Below, one piece after another: positions 8,541 through 18,272 of a DNA stretch of 64,000 nt. The translations under genes were made by a program, and so were the position numbers. A model generated the notes under the pieces. That model saw only the letters and a list, made by a program, of their open reading frames with translations, did no database searches and was not told the DNA's origin. The DNA comes from Paraburkholderia kirstenboschensis. GTDB taxonomy: Bacteria > Pseudomonadota > Gammaproteobacteria > Burkholderiales > Burkholderiaceae. Location: contig NZ_CAJHCR010000001.1 in assembly GCF_904848585.1 (NCBI RefSeq), positions 1,178,001 to 1,242,000 on the forward strand, read 5' to 3'. Positions within the stretch are counted from its first letter, which is position 1; every line of letters begins with the position of its first letter.

Positions 8541-9209
8541 TTACTCGTTCAGATTGACCGCCGCCAGCTTCCACGTGAAGAGACCTTCGCGCATGAAGAT
8601 GGCGGAGTAACGCGCGTCCCCGGCGCCGTGCTGGTAGGTGACGGCGAACTCATTGAGGCTGCGATAGCCGGCTGTGGTTTGCGGCGGTTGCGGCGGGGCG
8701 CCCCTGCTGGTCGCGTTGTCGCTCGCATTACCAGTAGCGCCGCCAGGCGCGTCGGTGTCCGCACCGGGCGATGCAGACGCGCTGGCAGCGGGTGGATTGC
8801 CTGTGACCGGCGCAGCGTTCGGCCGCTCACCGGGCTCACCTCGCGGCGGCATGCCGTTCAACAGCGCAGCCACGCCGTCGGGGGTTGCATACGCGTCGAC
8901 GAGCGGGCCGATCAATGCGACGCCAATCATCGCGCCGATCGCAGCCAACGGATTGCCGTTTCCATGTGAGTCCAGCCGGCGCGTCAGCAAGCCTGTGACT
9001 TGCTGCTTCAGGCTTTCGCGCAACGCCGGAAAATCGACGTACCGATTCACCGTCTGCGCATCACGTGCGTCGGCCGCACGTTTGAGGTTATTGAGCGCGA
9101 TATACGGCGAGGCATAAGCAAAGCCCAACGCCGCGATCACCACGACAACTACCAGCGTGACGATCAGCGGACGGGCGCTGCGCTTCTTCTTGGTTGTTGA
9201 AACTGCCAT
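8541..9209 (-). CDS. DUF2939 domain-containing inner-membrane protein
   Basis: A Lys/Arg-rich N-terminus (residues 1-13) precedes one membrane anchor (about 14-35, LIVTLVVVVVIAALGFAYA). The DUF2939 signature follows: YIALNNLKRAADARDAQ, then RYVDFPALRESLKQQVTGLL. Residues about 125-175 form a Pro/Ala/Ser/Gly-rich linker, and the C-terminal FAVTYQHGAGDARYSAIFMR and WKLAAVNL are the conserved end of the family. It should sit in the inner membrane facing the periplasm; its function is unknown. Confidence 0.85.
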   Translation of the reverse strand: MAVSTTKKKRSARPLIVTLVVVVVIAALGFAYASPYIALNNLKRAADARDAQTVNRYVDFPALRESLKQQVTGLLTRRLDSHGNGNPLAAIGAMIGVALIGPLVDAYATPDGVAALLNGMPPRGEPGERPNAAPVTGNPPAASASASPGADTDAPGGATGNASDNATSRGAPPQPPQTTAGYRSLNEFAVTYQHGAGDARYSAIFMREGLFTWKLAAVNLNE

Positions 9210-9322
9210 CGAGCGGAAATCTCCATCAGGTGTGATCTAACGTGGACCGCGGCCACGCTGAAACGATCCGTGCGCTGCCACAAAGCATGTGGCCTCGACG
9301 CGCCCGCACACCTCTCAGATCA

Positions 9323-9679
9323 TCAGGACTCGAACACCGCGCCGTGGACATTGGTTTCCTCGGCGATGCAACGGTCGATCATGCGGCACACCGCATCCAC
9401 GGTGCCGACCATGATGAGCCGCGACGGCCCATGGTAGACGCGCACCGGCGCGCGGCGCTCCGGCTCCGCAGTATTGAGCCCCGAATTCAGCGACACGCGG
9501 GCGAATGCCGGCAGTGAAGACGGCAACGCGGCCTGCAGGTCGGAGCCGCGAGCGGGCGAGTCGAACAGCGACGCGGTAGCGGCCGTGGACGCTTCGATCA
9601 GTGAGCAAGGCACCAGCTTGCGCAGATGGCGCAGACGGCCGAACTGGCGAAACGGCAACAGGCGGGCAAGGCGTTCCAT
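9323..9679 (-). CDS. Hypothetical protein downstream of lexA (118 aa)
   Basis: The ATG at 9679 follows GGAGAGACTC, a good ribosome binding site; earlier in-frame ATGs at 9703 and 9790 lack one. The N-terminus is basic and amphipathic (MERLARLLPFRQFGRLRHLRK). The C-terminal block VRVYHGPSRLIMVGTVDAVCRMIDRCIAEE looks like the conserved core, with two cysteines. No family is recognised. It is on the same strand as lexA, 129 bp past its stop, and so might be SOS-co-expressed by read-through. The spacer holds a threefold repeat. Confidence 0.6.
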   Translation of the reverse strand: MERLARLLPFRQFGRLRHLRKLVPCSLIEASTAATASLFDSPARGSDLQAALPSSLPAFARVSLNSGLNTAEPERRAPVRVYHGPSRLIMVGTVDAVCRMIDRCIAEETNVHGAVFES

Positions 9680-9745
9680 GAGTCTCTCCGGGCGATTCAA
9701 CATGAGTACTGCTTTAGTCGGTGAGCAGGCGGGCGGTTGGCTAGT

Positions 9746-9778
9746 GACGCACTGAGGACGCACTAATGACGCACTGAG
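9746..9778. repeat. Three tandem 11-bp repeats between lexA and the next gene
   Basis: Units GACGCACTGAG, GACGCACTAAT and GACGCACTGAG run head to tail in the lexA-distal spacer. The period equals about one DNA turn. Confidence 0.85.
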
Positions 9779-9808
9779 CGCGTTGCTCATTGAGCCAACC
9801 CGGCGCTA

Positions 9809-10459
9809 TCAGAACTCGCCCGGGCGGATCAGCCCGACAGCGATGCCTTCGAGCGCGAAGTCCGCGCTGCCTGTCTCAACGAAGATGTTCTCGTAATCGG
9901 GGTTCTCGGCAATCAGCTCGATACCGTTCGCGCGGCGCTTCAGACGCTTGACCGTGACGTCGTCGCCAAGCCGCGCAATGATGATCTGGCCGTCTTTGGC
10001 CTCGCTTCTTTTCTGCACCGCGAGCAGATCGCCGTCGAAGATACCCGCGTCGCGCATGGACAGCCCGCGCACCTTGAGCAGGTAATCGGGCTTGCTCGAG
10101 AAGAGCGCCGGGTCGCACGCATAGTGTTGCGCGATATGTTCCTGCGCGAGGATCGGGCTGCCGGCGGCAACCCGGCCGATGAGCGGCAGCGACAGCTGCA
10201 TGATGCTGGCGTGCGGCAACGTGAACTGATGCGGCGCGTCGTCCGGGCCGGCAAGCAGGCGAATGCCGCGCGACGCGCCGGCCGCGAGTTCGATCACGCC
10301 CTTGCGGGCAAGCGCCCGCAGATGCTCTTCAGCCGAATTGGCCGAGCTGAAACCCAGTTCGGCGGCGATCTCCGCACGCGTGGGCGGAAAACCGGTGCGT
10401 TCTATGGCCCGGCGGATCAGATCGAAAACCTGCTGCTGTCGTGCGGTGAGTTTGGTCAT
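9809..10459 (-). CDS. lexA: SOS repressor LexA
   Basis: LexA represses SOS genes and self-cleaves when RecA is activated by single-stranded DNA. The N-terminal winged helix (residues 1-65) has [14 protein letters not shown] and [22 protein letters not shown]. The cleavage bond is Ala-Gly in RVAAGSP, the catalytic Ser is in [10 protein letters not shown], and the catalytic Lys is in DVTVKRLKR. The length is 216 aa. The ATG at 10459 is preferred over an upstream frame to 10519 that would run through the operators. Two SOS boxes precede it, so it is autoregulated. Confidence 0.97.
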   Translation of the reverse strand: MTKLTARQQQVFDLIRRAIERTGFPPTRAEIAAELGFSSANSAEEHLRALARKGVIELAAGASRGIRLLAGPDDAPHQFTLPHASIMQLSLPLIGRVAAGSPILAQEHIAQHYACDPALFSSKPDYLLKVRGLSMRDAGIFDGDLLAVQKRSEAKDGQIIIARLGDDVTVKRLKRRANGIELIAENPDYENIFVETGSADFALEGIAVGLIRPGEF

Positions 10460-10466
10460 GGCGCCA

Positions 10467-10482
10467 CTGTATGGATGAACAG
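10467..10482. promoter_or_regulatory. LexA binding site 1 (SOS box)
   Basis: CTGTATGGATGAACAG fits the CTGT-N8-ACAG consensus. It lies 7 bp upstream of the lexA start codon and 20 bp, centre to centre, from the second box. Confidence 0.85.
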
Positions 10483-10486
10483 GTGC

Positions 10487-10502
10487 CTGTATTTTTATAC
10501 AG
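10487..10502. promoter_or_regulatory. LexA binding site 2 (SOS box)
   Basis: CTGTATTTTTATACAG is a near-perfect SOS box (CTGT-N8-ACAG with an AT core). Together with site 1 it gives a double operator, as in the E. coli lexA promoter. Confidence 0.93.
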
Positions 10503-10631
10503 TATCCGGCGCAATTCAAGCTTTACTTTAAGTTCGGGAGCGGACGCCTCGCTGCAACGTCGTAAATCGACGTCCAAACATCCGTTTTCGTGCCGCAACG
10601 CCTTATCTGGCTGTCATTACCACTTTTGCGT

Positions 10632-10662
10632 ATTAAAAAATGAATAAACATTATTTTTAATG
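10632..10662. promoter_or_regulatory. AT-rich inverted repeats upstream of sbp, candidate CysB site
   Basis: In an otherwise GC-rich stretch there is an AT-rich block containing ATTAAAAA (10632-10639) inverted as TTTTTAAT (10654-10661), plus CATTA/TAATG around a TTTT centre (10649-10662). It lies about 110 bp before the sulfate-binding protein gene. CysB activates such promoters from AT-rich sites. Assigning it to CysB is inference. Confidence 0.45.
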
Positions 10663-10771
10663 ATGAAAGCGCTTCGATAGACTGGCCTTCCAGTCGCGCT
10701 CATGTGCACGTGATCCGACGCAAAACAACACCACACGCTGTTTCAGCGCACCAACACGCGGAGAACTTGGC

Positions 10772-11821
10772 ATGAATTATCAGGACACGGGTCGGGCGGG
10801 CAGGAGCCGAAAACTCATCGCCGCGCTCGCGTTCGGCGCGGCAGCCGCGCTCGGCGCCCTCGGCGCGGCCGGCCACGCGCAAGCCGCCGACACGACGCTG
10901 CTGAACGTTTCCTACGACCCGACTCGCGAGCTCTACCAGGACGTGAACCAGGCTTTTGCCAAGGAATGGAAGGCGAAGACCGGCGAGACCGTCACGTTCA
11001 AGCAGTCGCACGGCGGTTCGGGCGCGCAGGCGCGCTCGGTGCTCGACGGCTTGCAGGCCGACGTCGTGACGCTCGCGCTGGCTTACGACATCGACGCGAT
11101 CGCGAACAAAGGTTTGATCGACAAAGGCTGGCAGAAGCGCTTGCCCGACAACGCGTCGCCGTACACGTCGACGATCGTGTTTCTGGTGCGCAAGGGCAAT
11201 CCGAAGCACATCAAGGATTGGGACGATCTGGCCAAACCGGGCGTGTCGATCGTGACGCCGAATCCGAAGACCTCGGGCGGCGCGCGTTGGAACTATCTCG
11301 CGGCGTGGGCGTATGCCGCGCATCAGCCGGGCGGCAATGACCAGAAGGCCAAGGAATTCGTGGGCAAGCTGTACAAGAATGCCGGCGTGCTCGATTCCGG
11401 CGCGCGCGGCGCGACCACCAGCTTCGTGCAACGCGGCATTGGCGACGTGCTGATCGCGTGGGAAAACGAGGCGTTTCTGTCGCTGAAGGAATTCGGTCCG
11501 GACAAGTTCGAAATCGTCGTGCCGTCCGTGAGCATCCTGGCCGAGCCGCCGGTGGCGGTGGTGGATAAGGTCGTCGACAAGCACGGCACGCGCAAGCTGG
11601 CCGAAGCGTATCTGAATTTTCTCTATAGCGAGCAGGGCCAGGAAATCGCCGCGAAGAACTTCTACCGTCCGCGTTCGAACAAGGTTCCGGCCGAACTGAC
11701 CTCGAAGTTTCCGAAGCTGAAGCTGTACACGGTCGACGATTCGTTCGGCGGCTGGGCCAACGCGCAGAAGACGCACTTTGCCGACGGCGGCGTGTTCGAT
11801 TCGATCTACCAGCCGCAGTAA
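10772..11821 (+). CDS. sbp: Sulfate ABC transporter periplasmic binding protein
   Basis: This periplasmic protein captures sulfate or thiosulfate for the CysTWA importer. Residues 1-38 are a long signal peptide ending GHAQA. Family motifs include [16 protein letters not shown], the ligand loop [34 protein letters not shown] and the C-terminal [10 protein letters not shown]. Its 349 residues match the usual length. It is the first gene of a sulfate operon followed by cysT, cysW, cysA and a CysB-type regulator. Hairpins after its stop may allow higher expression than the membrane genes. Confidence 0.95.
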   Translation: MNYQDTGRAGRSRKLIAALAFGAAAALGALGAAGHAQAADTTLLNVSYDPTRELYQDVNQAFAKEWKAKTGETVTFKQSHGGSGAQARSVLDGLQADVVTLALAYDIDAIANKGLIDKGWQKRLPDNASPYTSTIVFLVRKGNPKHIKDWDDLAKPGVSIVTPNPKTSGGARWNYLAAWAYAAHQPGGNDQKAKEFVGKLYKNAGVLDSGARGATTSFVQRGIGDVLIAWENEAFLSLKEFGPDKFEIVVPSVSILAEPPVAVVDKVVDKHGTRKLAEAYLNFLYSEQGQEIAAKNFYRPRSNKVPAELTSKFPKLKLYTVDDSFGGWANAQKTHFADGGVFDSIYQPQ

Positions 11822-11866
11822 CACAGCCCGGGTCCGCGCCGCAGCAGGCGTGGACCGAGGCAACGC

Positions 11867-11915
11867 GACGCGCCACGGCGCGTCACTTTCCGGAGCGCGC
11901 CATAGGCGCGCTTTT
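11867..11915 (+). terminator. Two adjacent hairpins after sbp, possible partial terminator
   Basis: GACGCGCC/GGCGCGTC (11867-11884) and AGCGCGCC/GGCGCGCT (11894-11912) can fold. The second is followed by a short T-run. They sit between sbp and cysT in one operon. They may reduce read-through or protect the sbp mRNA end, as is common for binding-protein genes. Function is inferred. Confidence 0.5.
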
Positions 11916-11971
11916 GGCCGATCAGGACCTGGCGGCCGGCAACACGAGCATCAACTGAAAGAGTAACGAGC

Positions 11972-12868
11972 ATGACCACGTTGACCTTCCGCAAACCAAG
12001 TGCCTTGCCCGGTTTCGGCCTGACACTCGGCATCACGGTGGCTTATCTGAGCCTCGTGGTGCTGATTCCGCTCGCGGCGACCTTTCTGAAGACGGCGTCT
12101 CTCGACTGGAGTCAGTTCGTGCGCGCCGTCAGTTCGCCGCGCGTGCTGGCCTCGTACCGGCTGACATTCTTCTCCGCGCTCGGCGGCGCATTGATCAACG
12201 CGGTGTTCGGCTTTCTGGTCGCATGGGTGCTCGTGCGGTACAGGTTTCCGTTCAAGCGCATCGTCGACGCCGTGGTCGATCTGCCGTTTGCACTGCCCAC
12301 GTCGGTGGCCGGCATTTCGCTCGCGGCCGTGTACGCGGGCAACGGCTGGATCGGACAGTTTCTGGAGCCGCTCGGTCTGAAGGTGGCTTTTACGCCGGTG
12401 GGCGTGCTGGTCGCGTTGACCTTTATCGGTTTGCCGTTCGTCGTGCGCACGGTGCAGCCGGTGCTCGAAGAGTTCGAGCGCGAGCAGGAAGAGGCCGCCG
12501 CGTGCCTCGGCGCATCGCGCTGGCTGACGTTTCGCCGCGTGGTGTTGCCGGCGGTGTTGCCGGCGCTGCTGACGGGCTTCGCGCTCGCGTTTGCCCGCGC
12601 GCTGGGTGAATACGGCTCGGTCATTTTCATTGCGGGCAATGTGCCGATGAAGTCGGAAATCACGTCGCTGCTCATCATCACCAAGCTCGAGCAGTATGAC
12701 TACGCCGGCGCTACGGCGCTTGCCGTCGTGATGCTCGTCGTCTCGTTTCTGATGCTGCTCTTCATCAATACGCTGCAGTGGTATCTGCAGCGCCGCACGA
12801 GCCGCGGCAGCGCGGGTCCGGCGCCGGGCGCAGCGAGCGTTGCAAGCATTGGCGGAGGTGTGCAATGA
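11972..12868 (+). CDS. cysT: Sulfate ABC transporter permease CysT
   Basis: One of two inner-membrane channel subunits of the sulfate/thiosulfate importer. About six transmembrane helices are seen, with the family start [22 protein letters not shown]. The EAA loop for docking the ATPase ([21 protein letters not shown]) spans residues about 170-190, and [16 protein letters not shown] is a CysT hallmark. The length is 298 aa. Its stop overlaps the cysW start by 4 bp (ATGA), implying translational coupling. Confidence 0.95.
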   Translation: MTTLTFRKPSALPGFGLTLGITVAYLSLVVLIPLAATFLKTASLDWSQFVRAVSSPRVLASYRLTFFSALGGALINAVFGFLVAWVLVRYRFPFKRIVDAVVDLPFALPTSVAGISLAAVYAGNGWIGQFLEPLGLKVAFTPVGVLVALTFIGLPFVVRTVQPVLEEFEREQEEAAACLGASRWLTFRRVVLPAVLPALLTGFALAFARALGEYGSVIFIAGNVPMKSEITSLLIITKLEQYDYAGATALAVVMLVVSFLMLLFINTLQWYLQRRTSRGSAGPAPGAASVASIGGGVQ

Positions 12869-13899
12869 GCCGCCAATCAGCAGGTCACGTCGATAACGCC
12901 GACAGCGTCAAGGCGCACGCCGTCGCTCCGCGCGCGCCACTGAATATCGCGCGCCGGCCCGATCCGATTACCGAACCGCCGCTCGTGCGCTGGATTCTGA
13001 CCGGCATTGCGCTACTGTTTCTCGCGCTCTTTCTCGTCGTGCCGCTCGTTGCCGTGTTTTATCAGGCGTTGAACAAGGGACTTGGCTTCTATCTGGAATC
13101 GCTCGCCGATCCGGACGCGCTGGCAGCCATCAAGCTGACGGCGATTACGGCGGGAATTGCAGTGCCGCTCAATCTCGTGTTCGGCCTCGCGGCTTCGTGG
13201 TGCATCGCGAAGTTCGAGTTTCGCGGCAAGGCGCTCCTCACCACGTTGATCGATCTGCCGTTCTCGGTGTCGCCCGTGATCTCGGGTCTCATCTACGTGT
13301 TGATGTTCGGCGCGCAAGGATGGTTCGGTCCATGGCTGCAAGCGCATAACGTGCAGATCATCTTCGCCGTGCCCGGCATTGTGCTCGCGACGATCTTCGT
13401 GACGTTCCCGTTCGTCGCGCGCGAACTGATCCCGCTGATGCAGGCGCAAGGCAACGACGAAGAGGAAGCCGCGCATGTGCTCGGCGCCTCCGGTTGGCAG
13501 ATCTTTCGCCGCGTCACGCTGCCCAATGTGAAATGGGGCCTGCTGTACGGCGTGATTCTGTGCAACGCCCGCGCGATGGGCGAGTTCGGCGCGGTGTCGG
13601 TCGTGTCGGGCCATATTCGCGGTCAGACGGACACGATGCCGCTGCACGTCGAAATTCTCTACAACGAATACAACTTCTCGGCGGCGTTCGCCGTGGCGTC
13701 GGTGCTGGCCTTGCTCGCACTCGTGACGCTCGCGCTGAAACTGCTCGCCGAGCGTCATATGTCGGCGGAACTGTCGGACGCCCGCGACGTGCCGGCGCAC
13801 GCCGGACCAGTCACGCTGCCGTCCGCTTTGCCGTCGACCGCGCAGCCGCTGAACATGCAATCTTCGCAGCAACACCCGCTCAAGCAAGGAGAGCTGTAA
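12865..13899 (+). CDS. cysW: Sulfate ABC transporter permease CysW
   Basis: The second channel subunit. The N-terminal extension of about 35 residues ([15 protein letters not shown]) comes before the first helix ([20 protein letters not shown]). The EAA loop is [22 protein letters not shown]. The motif [20 protein letters not shown] identifies CysW, and the Pro/Ser/Gln-rich tail of about 30 residues is unconserved. Length 344 aa. It overlaps cysT by 4 bp and cysA by 1 bp (TAATG). Confidence 0.95.
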   Translation: MSRQSAGHVDNADSVKAHAVAPRAPLNIARRPDPITEPPLVRWILTGIALLFLALFLVVPLVAVFYQALNKGLGFYLESLADPDALAAIKLTAITAGIAVPLNLVFGLAASWCIAKFEFRGKALLTTLIDLPFSVSPVISGLIYVLMFGAQGWFGPWLQAHNVQIIFAVPGIVLATIFVTFPFVARELIPLMQAQGNDEEEAAHVLGASGWQIFRRVTLPNVKWGLLYGVILCNARAMGEFGAVSVVSGHIRGQTDTMPLHVEILYNEYNFSAAFAVASVLALLALVTLALKLLAERHMSAELSDARDVPAHAGPVTLPSALPSTAQPLNMQSSQQHPLKQGEL

Positions 13900-14957
13900 T
13901 GGGTATCACCGTACGTAACCTGCAAAAGCGCTTCGGCGATTTCGTCGCGCTCGACAACGTCTCGCTCGATTTTCCGCCGGGCGAACTGGTTGCGCTGCTC
14001 GGGCCCTCGGGGTGTGGCAAGACCACGTTGCTGCGTGTGATCGCAGGCCTCGAATACGCGGACGGCGGCCAGGTAGTTCTGCAAGGCCAGGACGTCGCGA
14101 CCGTCGGCGCCCGTGAGCGCGAAGTGGGCTTCGTGTTCCAGCATTACGCGCTGTTCCGTCATATGACGGTGTTCGAGAACGTGGCGTTCGGGCTGCGGGT
14201 GAAGCCGAGGAAGGAGCGTCCGTCCGAAGCGGTGATCCGCGAGAAGGTGCATGAGTTGCTCAAGCTCGTGCAACTCGACTGGCTCGCGCAACGCTATCCG
14301 TCGGAACTGTCGGGCGGACAGCGGCAGCGTATCGCGCTCGCTCGCGCGCTTGCCGTCGAGCCGAAAGTGCTGCTGCTCGACGAACCGTTCGGCGCGCTCG
14401 ATGCCAAGGTCCGCAAGGAATTGCGCAGCTGGCTGCGGCGTCTGCATGACGATCTGCATATCTCGACGATTTTCGTCACGCACGATCAGGAAGAGGCGCT
14501 CGAAGTGGCGGACCGTATCGTCGTGCTCAATCGCGGACACGTGGAGCAGGTCGGCAGTCCGCAGGACGTGTACGACCATCCGCAAACGTCGTTTGTGTAT
14601 GAGTTTCTCGGCGCGGCAAACCGCCTGCACGGCAACGTCGACGCGAGCGGATTCGTGGTGGACGGCGCGGCGTTGCCGGTCGCGATCAGCACCGACTTCA
14701 GCGGTCCGGCTTTCGCCTATGTGCGTCCGCACGACCTGCAGTTGTATCCACAGTCGGCGGGGCATCGCGAGGGTATCGTCGTCGATGTGCGGCGCGTCGT
14801 GACACTGGGCGGCTCCGTGCGGGTCGAGCTCGCGGGCCGCGAGGGCAATCTGCTCGAAGCCGAACTCGATCGGGAAGCCTGGCGCGAGCTGCGGCTCGCG
14901 GTCGGCGACGGCGTGACGGCGGTGCCGCGCGCGCTGCGGGTGTTCCCGGCGCAATGA
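13899..14957 (+). CDS. cysA: Sulfate/thiosulfate ABC transporter ATPase CysA
   Basis: Energises CysTW. Walker A is [10 protein letters not shown]-loop FVFQHYALF, signature [15 protein letters not shown], Walker [13 protein letters not shown] and the switch His in FVTHDQEEA. The C-terminal TOBE-like regulatory domain includes [11 protein letters not shown]. The start at 13899 ([12 protein letters not shown]) overlaps the cysW stop by one base; longer in-frame starts inside cysW are not needed. The length of 352 aa matches the family. A 9-bp triple repeat follows its stop codon. Confidence 0.96.
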   Translation: MGITVRNLQKRFGDFVALDNVSLDFPPGELVALLGPSGCGKTTLLRVIAGLEYADGGQVVLQGQDVATVGAREREVGFVFQHYALFRHMTVFENVAFGLRVKPRKERPSEAVIREKVHELLKLVQLDWLAQRYPSELSGGQRQRIALARALAVEPKVLLLDEPFGALDAKVRKELRSWLRRLHDDLHISTIFVTHDQEEALEVADRIVVLNRGHVEQVGSPQDVYDHPQTSFVYEFLGAANRLHGNVDASGFVVDGAALPVAISTDFSGPAFAYVRPHDLQLYPQSAGHREGIVVDVRRVVTLGGSVRVELAGREGNLLEAELDREAWRELRLAVGDGVTAVPRALRVFPAQ

Positions 14958-14978
14958 GCGCGTGACCCGATGCGAACG

Positions 14979-15005
14979 AACTCAAATAACTCGAATAACT
15001 CAACT
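14979..15005. repeat. Three tandem 9-bp repeats after cysA
   Basis: Units AACTCAAAT, AACTCGAAT and AACTCAACT lie head to tail 22 bp past the cysA stop and 24 bp before the regulator gene start. Confidence 0.8.
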
Positions 15006-15028
15006 CTCGCTGAACCGGACACTTCAAG

Positions 15029-15955
15029 ATGAACTTCCAGCAATTGCGCTTCGTGCGCGAGGCCGTGCGTCAGAACATGAACCTGACCGAAGTGGCGAAC
15101 GTGCTGTACACGTCGCAGTCGGGCGTATCGAAACAGATCAAGGATCTCGAGGACGAACTCGGCGTCGACATTTTCATTCGACGCGGAAAGCGGCTCACGG
15201 GTCTCACGGAGCCGGGCAAGGCGGTGCATCAACTGATCGAACGGATGCTGCTGGACGCGGAGAATTTGCGGCGCGTCGCGCGCCAGTACGCGGATCAGGA
15301 CAGCGGCCACCTGGTGGTGGCGACCACGCACACGCAGGCGCGCTACGCGCTGCCGAAGGTGATCCGTCAATTCACCGAGGTTTTTCCGAAGGTGCATCTG
15401 GCGCTGCGCCAAGGGAGCCCGCAACAGATCGCGCAGATGATCATCAACGGCGAGGCGGATATCGGCATTTCCACGGAAGCGCTCGACCGTTTCCCCGACA
15501 TCGTCACGTTTCCGTGCTATTCGTGGCATCACGTCGTGGTCGTGCCGAAGGATCATCCGCTCGTCGGCCGCCCCAATCTGACGCTAGATGAAATCGCCGA
15601 ATTCCCGATCGTCACGTATGACCAGGACTTCACGGGCCGCTCGCATATCGACCAGGCGTTCGCGAAAGCAGGGGCGCTGCCCGACGTGGTGTTGACCGCG
15701 ATCGACGCCGACGTGATCAAGACCTATGTCGAACTCGGCATGGGTATCGGCGTGGTCGCGGCAATGGCCTACGATCCGAAGCGCGACACCGAACTGGTCG
15801 CACTCGACACGCAACACCTGTTCGAGGCGAGCACGACCCGGGTCGGCTTGCGCAAGGGCGCGTTTTTGCGCGCGTATGCGTACCGGTTGATCGAGATGTT
15901 CGCGCCTCAACTGACCGAGGCGGAAATCGCCGCGCAGTTGCGCGAGGCAGTGTGA
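15029..15955 (+). CDS. cysB: CysB-type LysR regulator of sulfur assimilation
   Basis: A LysR regulator whose N-terminal helix-turn-helix reads MNFQQLRFVREAV then TEVANVLYTSQSGVSKQI, the CysB subfamily pattern. The effector domain (about 90-290) includes ATTHTQARYALP and TLDEIAEFPIVTYDQDFTGR, the binding loops of CysB/Cbl. Length 308 aa. In enterics CysB responds to acetylserine and activates sulfate uptake genes. Some Burkholderia have a CysB/SsuR pair with overlapping sulfur roles, so the exact paralogue is uncertain. It is the last gene of the cys operon. Confidence 0.9.
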   Translation: MNFQQLRFVREAVRQNMNLTEVANVLYTSQSGVSKQIKDLEDELGVDIFIRRGKRLTGLTEPGKAVHQLIERMLLDAENLRRVARQYADQDSGHLVVATTHTQARYALPKVIRQFTEVFPKVHLALRQGSPQQIAQMIINGEADIGISTEALDRFPDIVTFPCYSWHHVVVVPKDHPLVGRPNLTLDEIAEFPIVTYDQDFTGRSHIDQAFAKAGALPDVVLTAIDADVIKTYVELGMGIGVVAAMAYDPKRDTELVALDTQHLFEASTTRVGLRKGAFLRAYAYRLIEMFAPQLTEAEIAAQLREAV

Positions 15956-16030
15956 AGCGCTAACTGCGAAGCTTCTTTGACCGGTTCAAAGGCGCGCGAC
16001 GGCGGCGCATCATCGCTTACAATCGCCGCC

Positions 16031-17062
16031 ATGAACCCACAGACCTCTTCTTCCTCTTCCAACGCCGCCGGGCCGCTGCCGCGCATCGCCGTGCTCGCCA
16101 CCGGCGGCACGATTGCCGGCGCGGCCGCGGACGCCACCAATACGTCGGGGTACCAGGCCGGCGTGGTCGGCGTCGAGCAATTGCTGGCCGTGGTGCCGGC
16201 GTTGTCGACGGTGGCCCGCATCGCGCCGGAGCAGATTGCGAGCGTCGACAGCAAGGACATGGCGATGCCGCTGTGGACCACGCTCGCGCAACGTATCAAC
16301 GCGCTGCTTGCCGCCGACGACATCGACGGCGTGGTGGTCACGCATGGCACGGATACGCTGGAAGAAACGGCGTATCTGCTGCATCTGACTATCAAGTCCG
16401 TCAAGCCGGTGGTGCTGACAGCCGCAATGCGGCCCGCGTCCGCGTTGTCCGCCGATGGACCGCTCAATCTGCTGAACGCCGTGACCGTCGCGGCAAATGC
16501 GGGCGCGCGCGGACAGGGCGTTCTGGTTGCATTCAACAACAAGATTCACAGTGCGCGTGACGTGGTCAAGACGAGCACGTATGCCGTCGATGCATTTCAG
16601 TCGCCGGAAATAGGCGCGCTTGGCTGGGTGCAGGACGGGCGCGTCGAGTTTCAGCGCAGCGTGGTACGTCCGCACACGCTTTCGACTGAATTCGTGATCG
16701 GCGCGGATTGGCCACATGTGGAAATCGTTGCGAGCTATGCCGGCGTGTCGCGCATTGCCGTCGATGCGCTCGTGACAGCCGGCGTGCGCGGCATCGTCGT
16801 TGCGGGCACGGGTAATGGCTCGATTCACGTGTCGCTTGCACAGGCTCTGGCCGATGCCGCTTCGCAGGGCGTCGCGGTAGTGCGTTCGTCGCGTGTGGGC
16901 TCAGGGCATGTGATGCGCAATGGCGCAGCCGCCGACGATGCCCTCGGCTTTGTCAGCGCCGGCTCGCTCAATCCGTACAAGGCGCGTGTGCTGCTGATGC
17001 TGGCATTGGCCGCAGGCGGCGCGGGACCGGTCGCTTTGCAAAAAGCGTTCGATACCTATTGA
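16031..17062 (+). CDS. L-asparaginase
   Basis: Hydrolyses asparagine to aspartate and ammonia. The N-terminal catalytic Thr lies in VLATGGTIAG, and the second triad motif is VVTHGTDTLEETAYLL. Further family blocks are TAAMRPASALSADGPLNL and GVLVAFNNKIHSARDVVK. The start is taken at 16031, giving 343 aa with a short Ser-rich leader and no signal peptide, so it should be cytosolic although the motifs look type-II-like. It is monocistronic and ends at a strong terminator shared with the next gene. Confidence 0.93.
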   Translation: MNPQTSSSSSNAAGPLPRIAVLATGGTIAGAAADATNTSGYQAGVVGVEQLLAVVPALSTVARIAPEQIASVDSKDMAMPLWTTLAQRINALLAADDIDGVVVTHGTDTLEETAYLLHLTIKSVKPVVLTAAMRPASALSADGPLNLLNAVTVAANAGARGQGVLVAFNNKIHSARDVVKTSTYAVDAFQSPEIGALGWVQDGRVEFQRSVVRPHTLSTEFVIGADWPHVEIVASYAGVSRIAVDALVTAGVRGIVVAGTGNGSIHVSLAQALADAASQGVAVVRSSRVGSGHVMRNGAAADDALGFVSAGSLNPYKARVLLMLALAAGGAGPVALQKAFDTY

Positions 17063-17099
17063 CGCCTCGCGGCGTTCAACAAAAGTTGTCGGATGAAAA

Positions 17100-17140
17100 A
17101 CGCGGCGCTCGAGTAACGACTTCGAGCGCCGCGTTGTCTT
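17100..17140. terminator. Bidirectional terminator between asparaginase and kbp
   Basis: A 13-bp perfect stem (17100-17112 with 17122-17134) with a 9-nt loop is followed by TGTCTTTT on the plus strand and by TTTTTC on the minus strand. It lies between convergent genes and can serve both. Confidence 0.85.
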
Positions 17141-17186
17141 TTACCGCAGTGTTTTTTGCCCGCGCCATGCGGGCATTTGCAACAGG

Positions 17187-17684
17187 TTATTGCGCAGCCG
17201 GAATCACCAGCACCTGGCCGGGATAGATCTTGTCCGGGCTTTTAAGCATCGGCGTATTGGCCTGGAAGATCACGTCGTTTTTAGCGCCGCTGCCGTAGTA
17301 CTTCTCGGCGATCTTCCACAGGTTGTCGCCCGGCACGACCGTGTGGAACTGCGTGGGTGCCGCGGCGGGCGCGGTCACGCTCAGTTGGTCGTCGACCTTG
17401 TCGACGTTCTGCACATTGCCGGCTGCCACGAGGATCTTGTCCTTGGTCGCCTGGTCGGCGGCCTGGCCCGATACGGTGACCGTGTGGCTCGTGCCGTCGT
17501 AGGTGACCTGCAGATTGATTGCGTCCAGTCCCTGGGTGCGGATGTAAGTGGCGATCGCGTCGCCCGCGGTCTTGTTCAGCGCGGCGAGGTCCGGTGCGGC
17601 GGGCGCGGATTCGGCCTTGGCCGGCGTGGACGCGGCGCTGAACAATTTTTCGCCGGCTTCCTTGATGAAACTGAGAATACCCAT
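17187..17684 (-). CDS. kbp: BON-LysM protein, potassium-binding (Kbp/YgaU type)
   Basis: The sequence follows E. coli YgaU/Kbp closely: MGILSFIKEAGEKLF at the start, ILVAAGNVQNVDKVDDQ in the BON domain (about 38-105) and a LysM domain (about 112-164) with VVPGDNLWKIAEKYYG and PMLKSPDKIYPGQVLVIP. It is 165 aa, slightly longer than the enteric protein because of an Ala/Pro linker. There is no signal peptide, and the E. coli protein is a cytosolic K+ sensor. GAGGAGTG precedes the ATG. Confidence 0.93.
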   Translation of the reverse strand: MGILSFIKEAGEKLFSAASTPAKAESAPAAPDLAALNKTAGDAIATYIRTQGLDAINLQVTYDGTSHTVTVSGQAADQATKDKILVAAGNVQNVDKVDDQLSVTAPAAAPTQFHTVVPGDNLWKIAEKYYGSGAKNDVIFQANTPMLKSPDKIYPGQVLVIPAAQ

Positions 17685-18272
17685 CGATCACACTCCTCAT
17701 GTTGGTACGCAAGCATGCATTGCGTACAGGTTAAGCACTCATTGCGATGCACGGGGCCATGGAGCGCTCCCGAACGGAGCAAGCCGCACAACGCGCATGT
17801 CGTGATAAAGCGGGACGAGCGACCGCATGCATGCAATGACTCACGAGTGTAGGAGAAAGCGGGTGACGAAGTGTCAAGAAAGGTAGGGAAGAGGGCACGA
17901 AGTTGCAAGCAAATGCAAACGTGCGTGCATCCTGGCGGCGCATGAGCGAGCGCGCAGCGCGAGTGATTGGCGGAAAAAGCCTGAAGATGAATCCGACAGC
18001 CGGACACCCGACGACGACGTCTGACCGACCAAGGCTTCCCCGGCGCCGCCGGGTGCCGCTGCGGACCCCACTTTGCCGCTCTCAGCCCAGAGCGGCACGA
18101 TTTGCCCGTTCCGCCGCGATGCCGCGCGACGAACCGGGCGCCCCACTTGCAATTGCCGTGGCGTTGACGAGGCAACATCCGCGGCAATCGGTATTACTGA
18201 GCTATCCGCGTTTCTCCGTGCATGCGGCCGTTGTTGTTGCTGATCCGCAAGCCGCGAAGAAACGCCGCAAGA
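17685..18272. other. 588-bp region without a recognisable gene
   Basis: No frame here has both a sensible start with a ribosome binding site and a protein-like composition. The frames that remain open are rich in Arg, Ala, Pro and Cys and look like non-coding GC-rich sequence. The region must hold the kbp promoter near 17700-17850. No tRNA, repeat or terminator was recognised. Confidence 0.5.

Noticed and set aside
13494..13898. Long N-terminal extension of CysA into cysW
   Set aside because: The extension is Arg-rich and overlaps cysW; the family start with a one-base overlap at 13899 fits.
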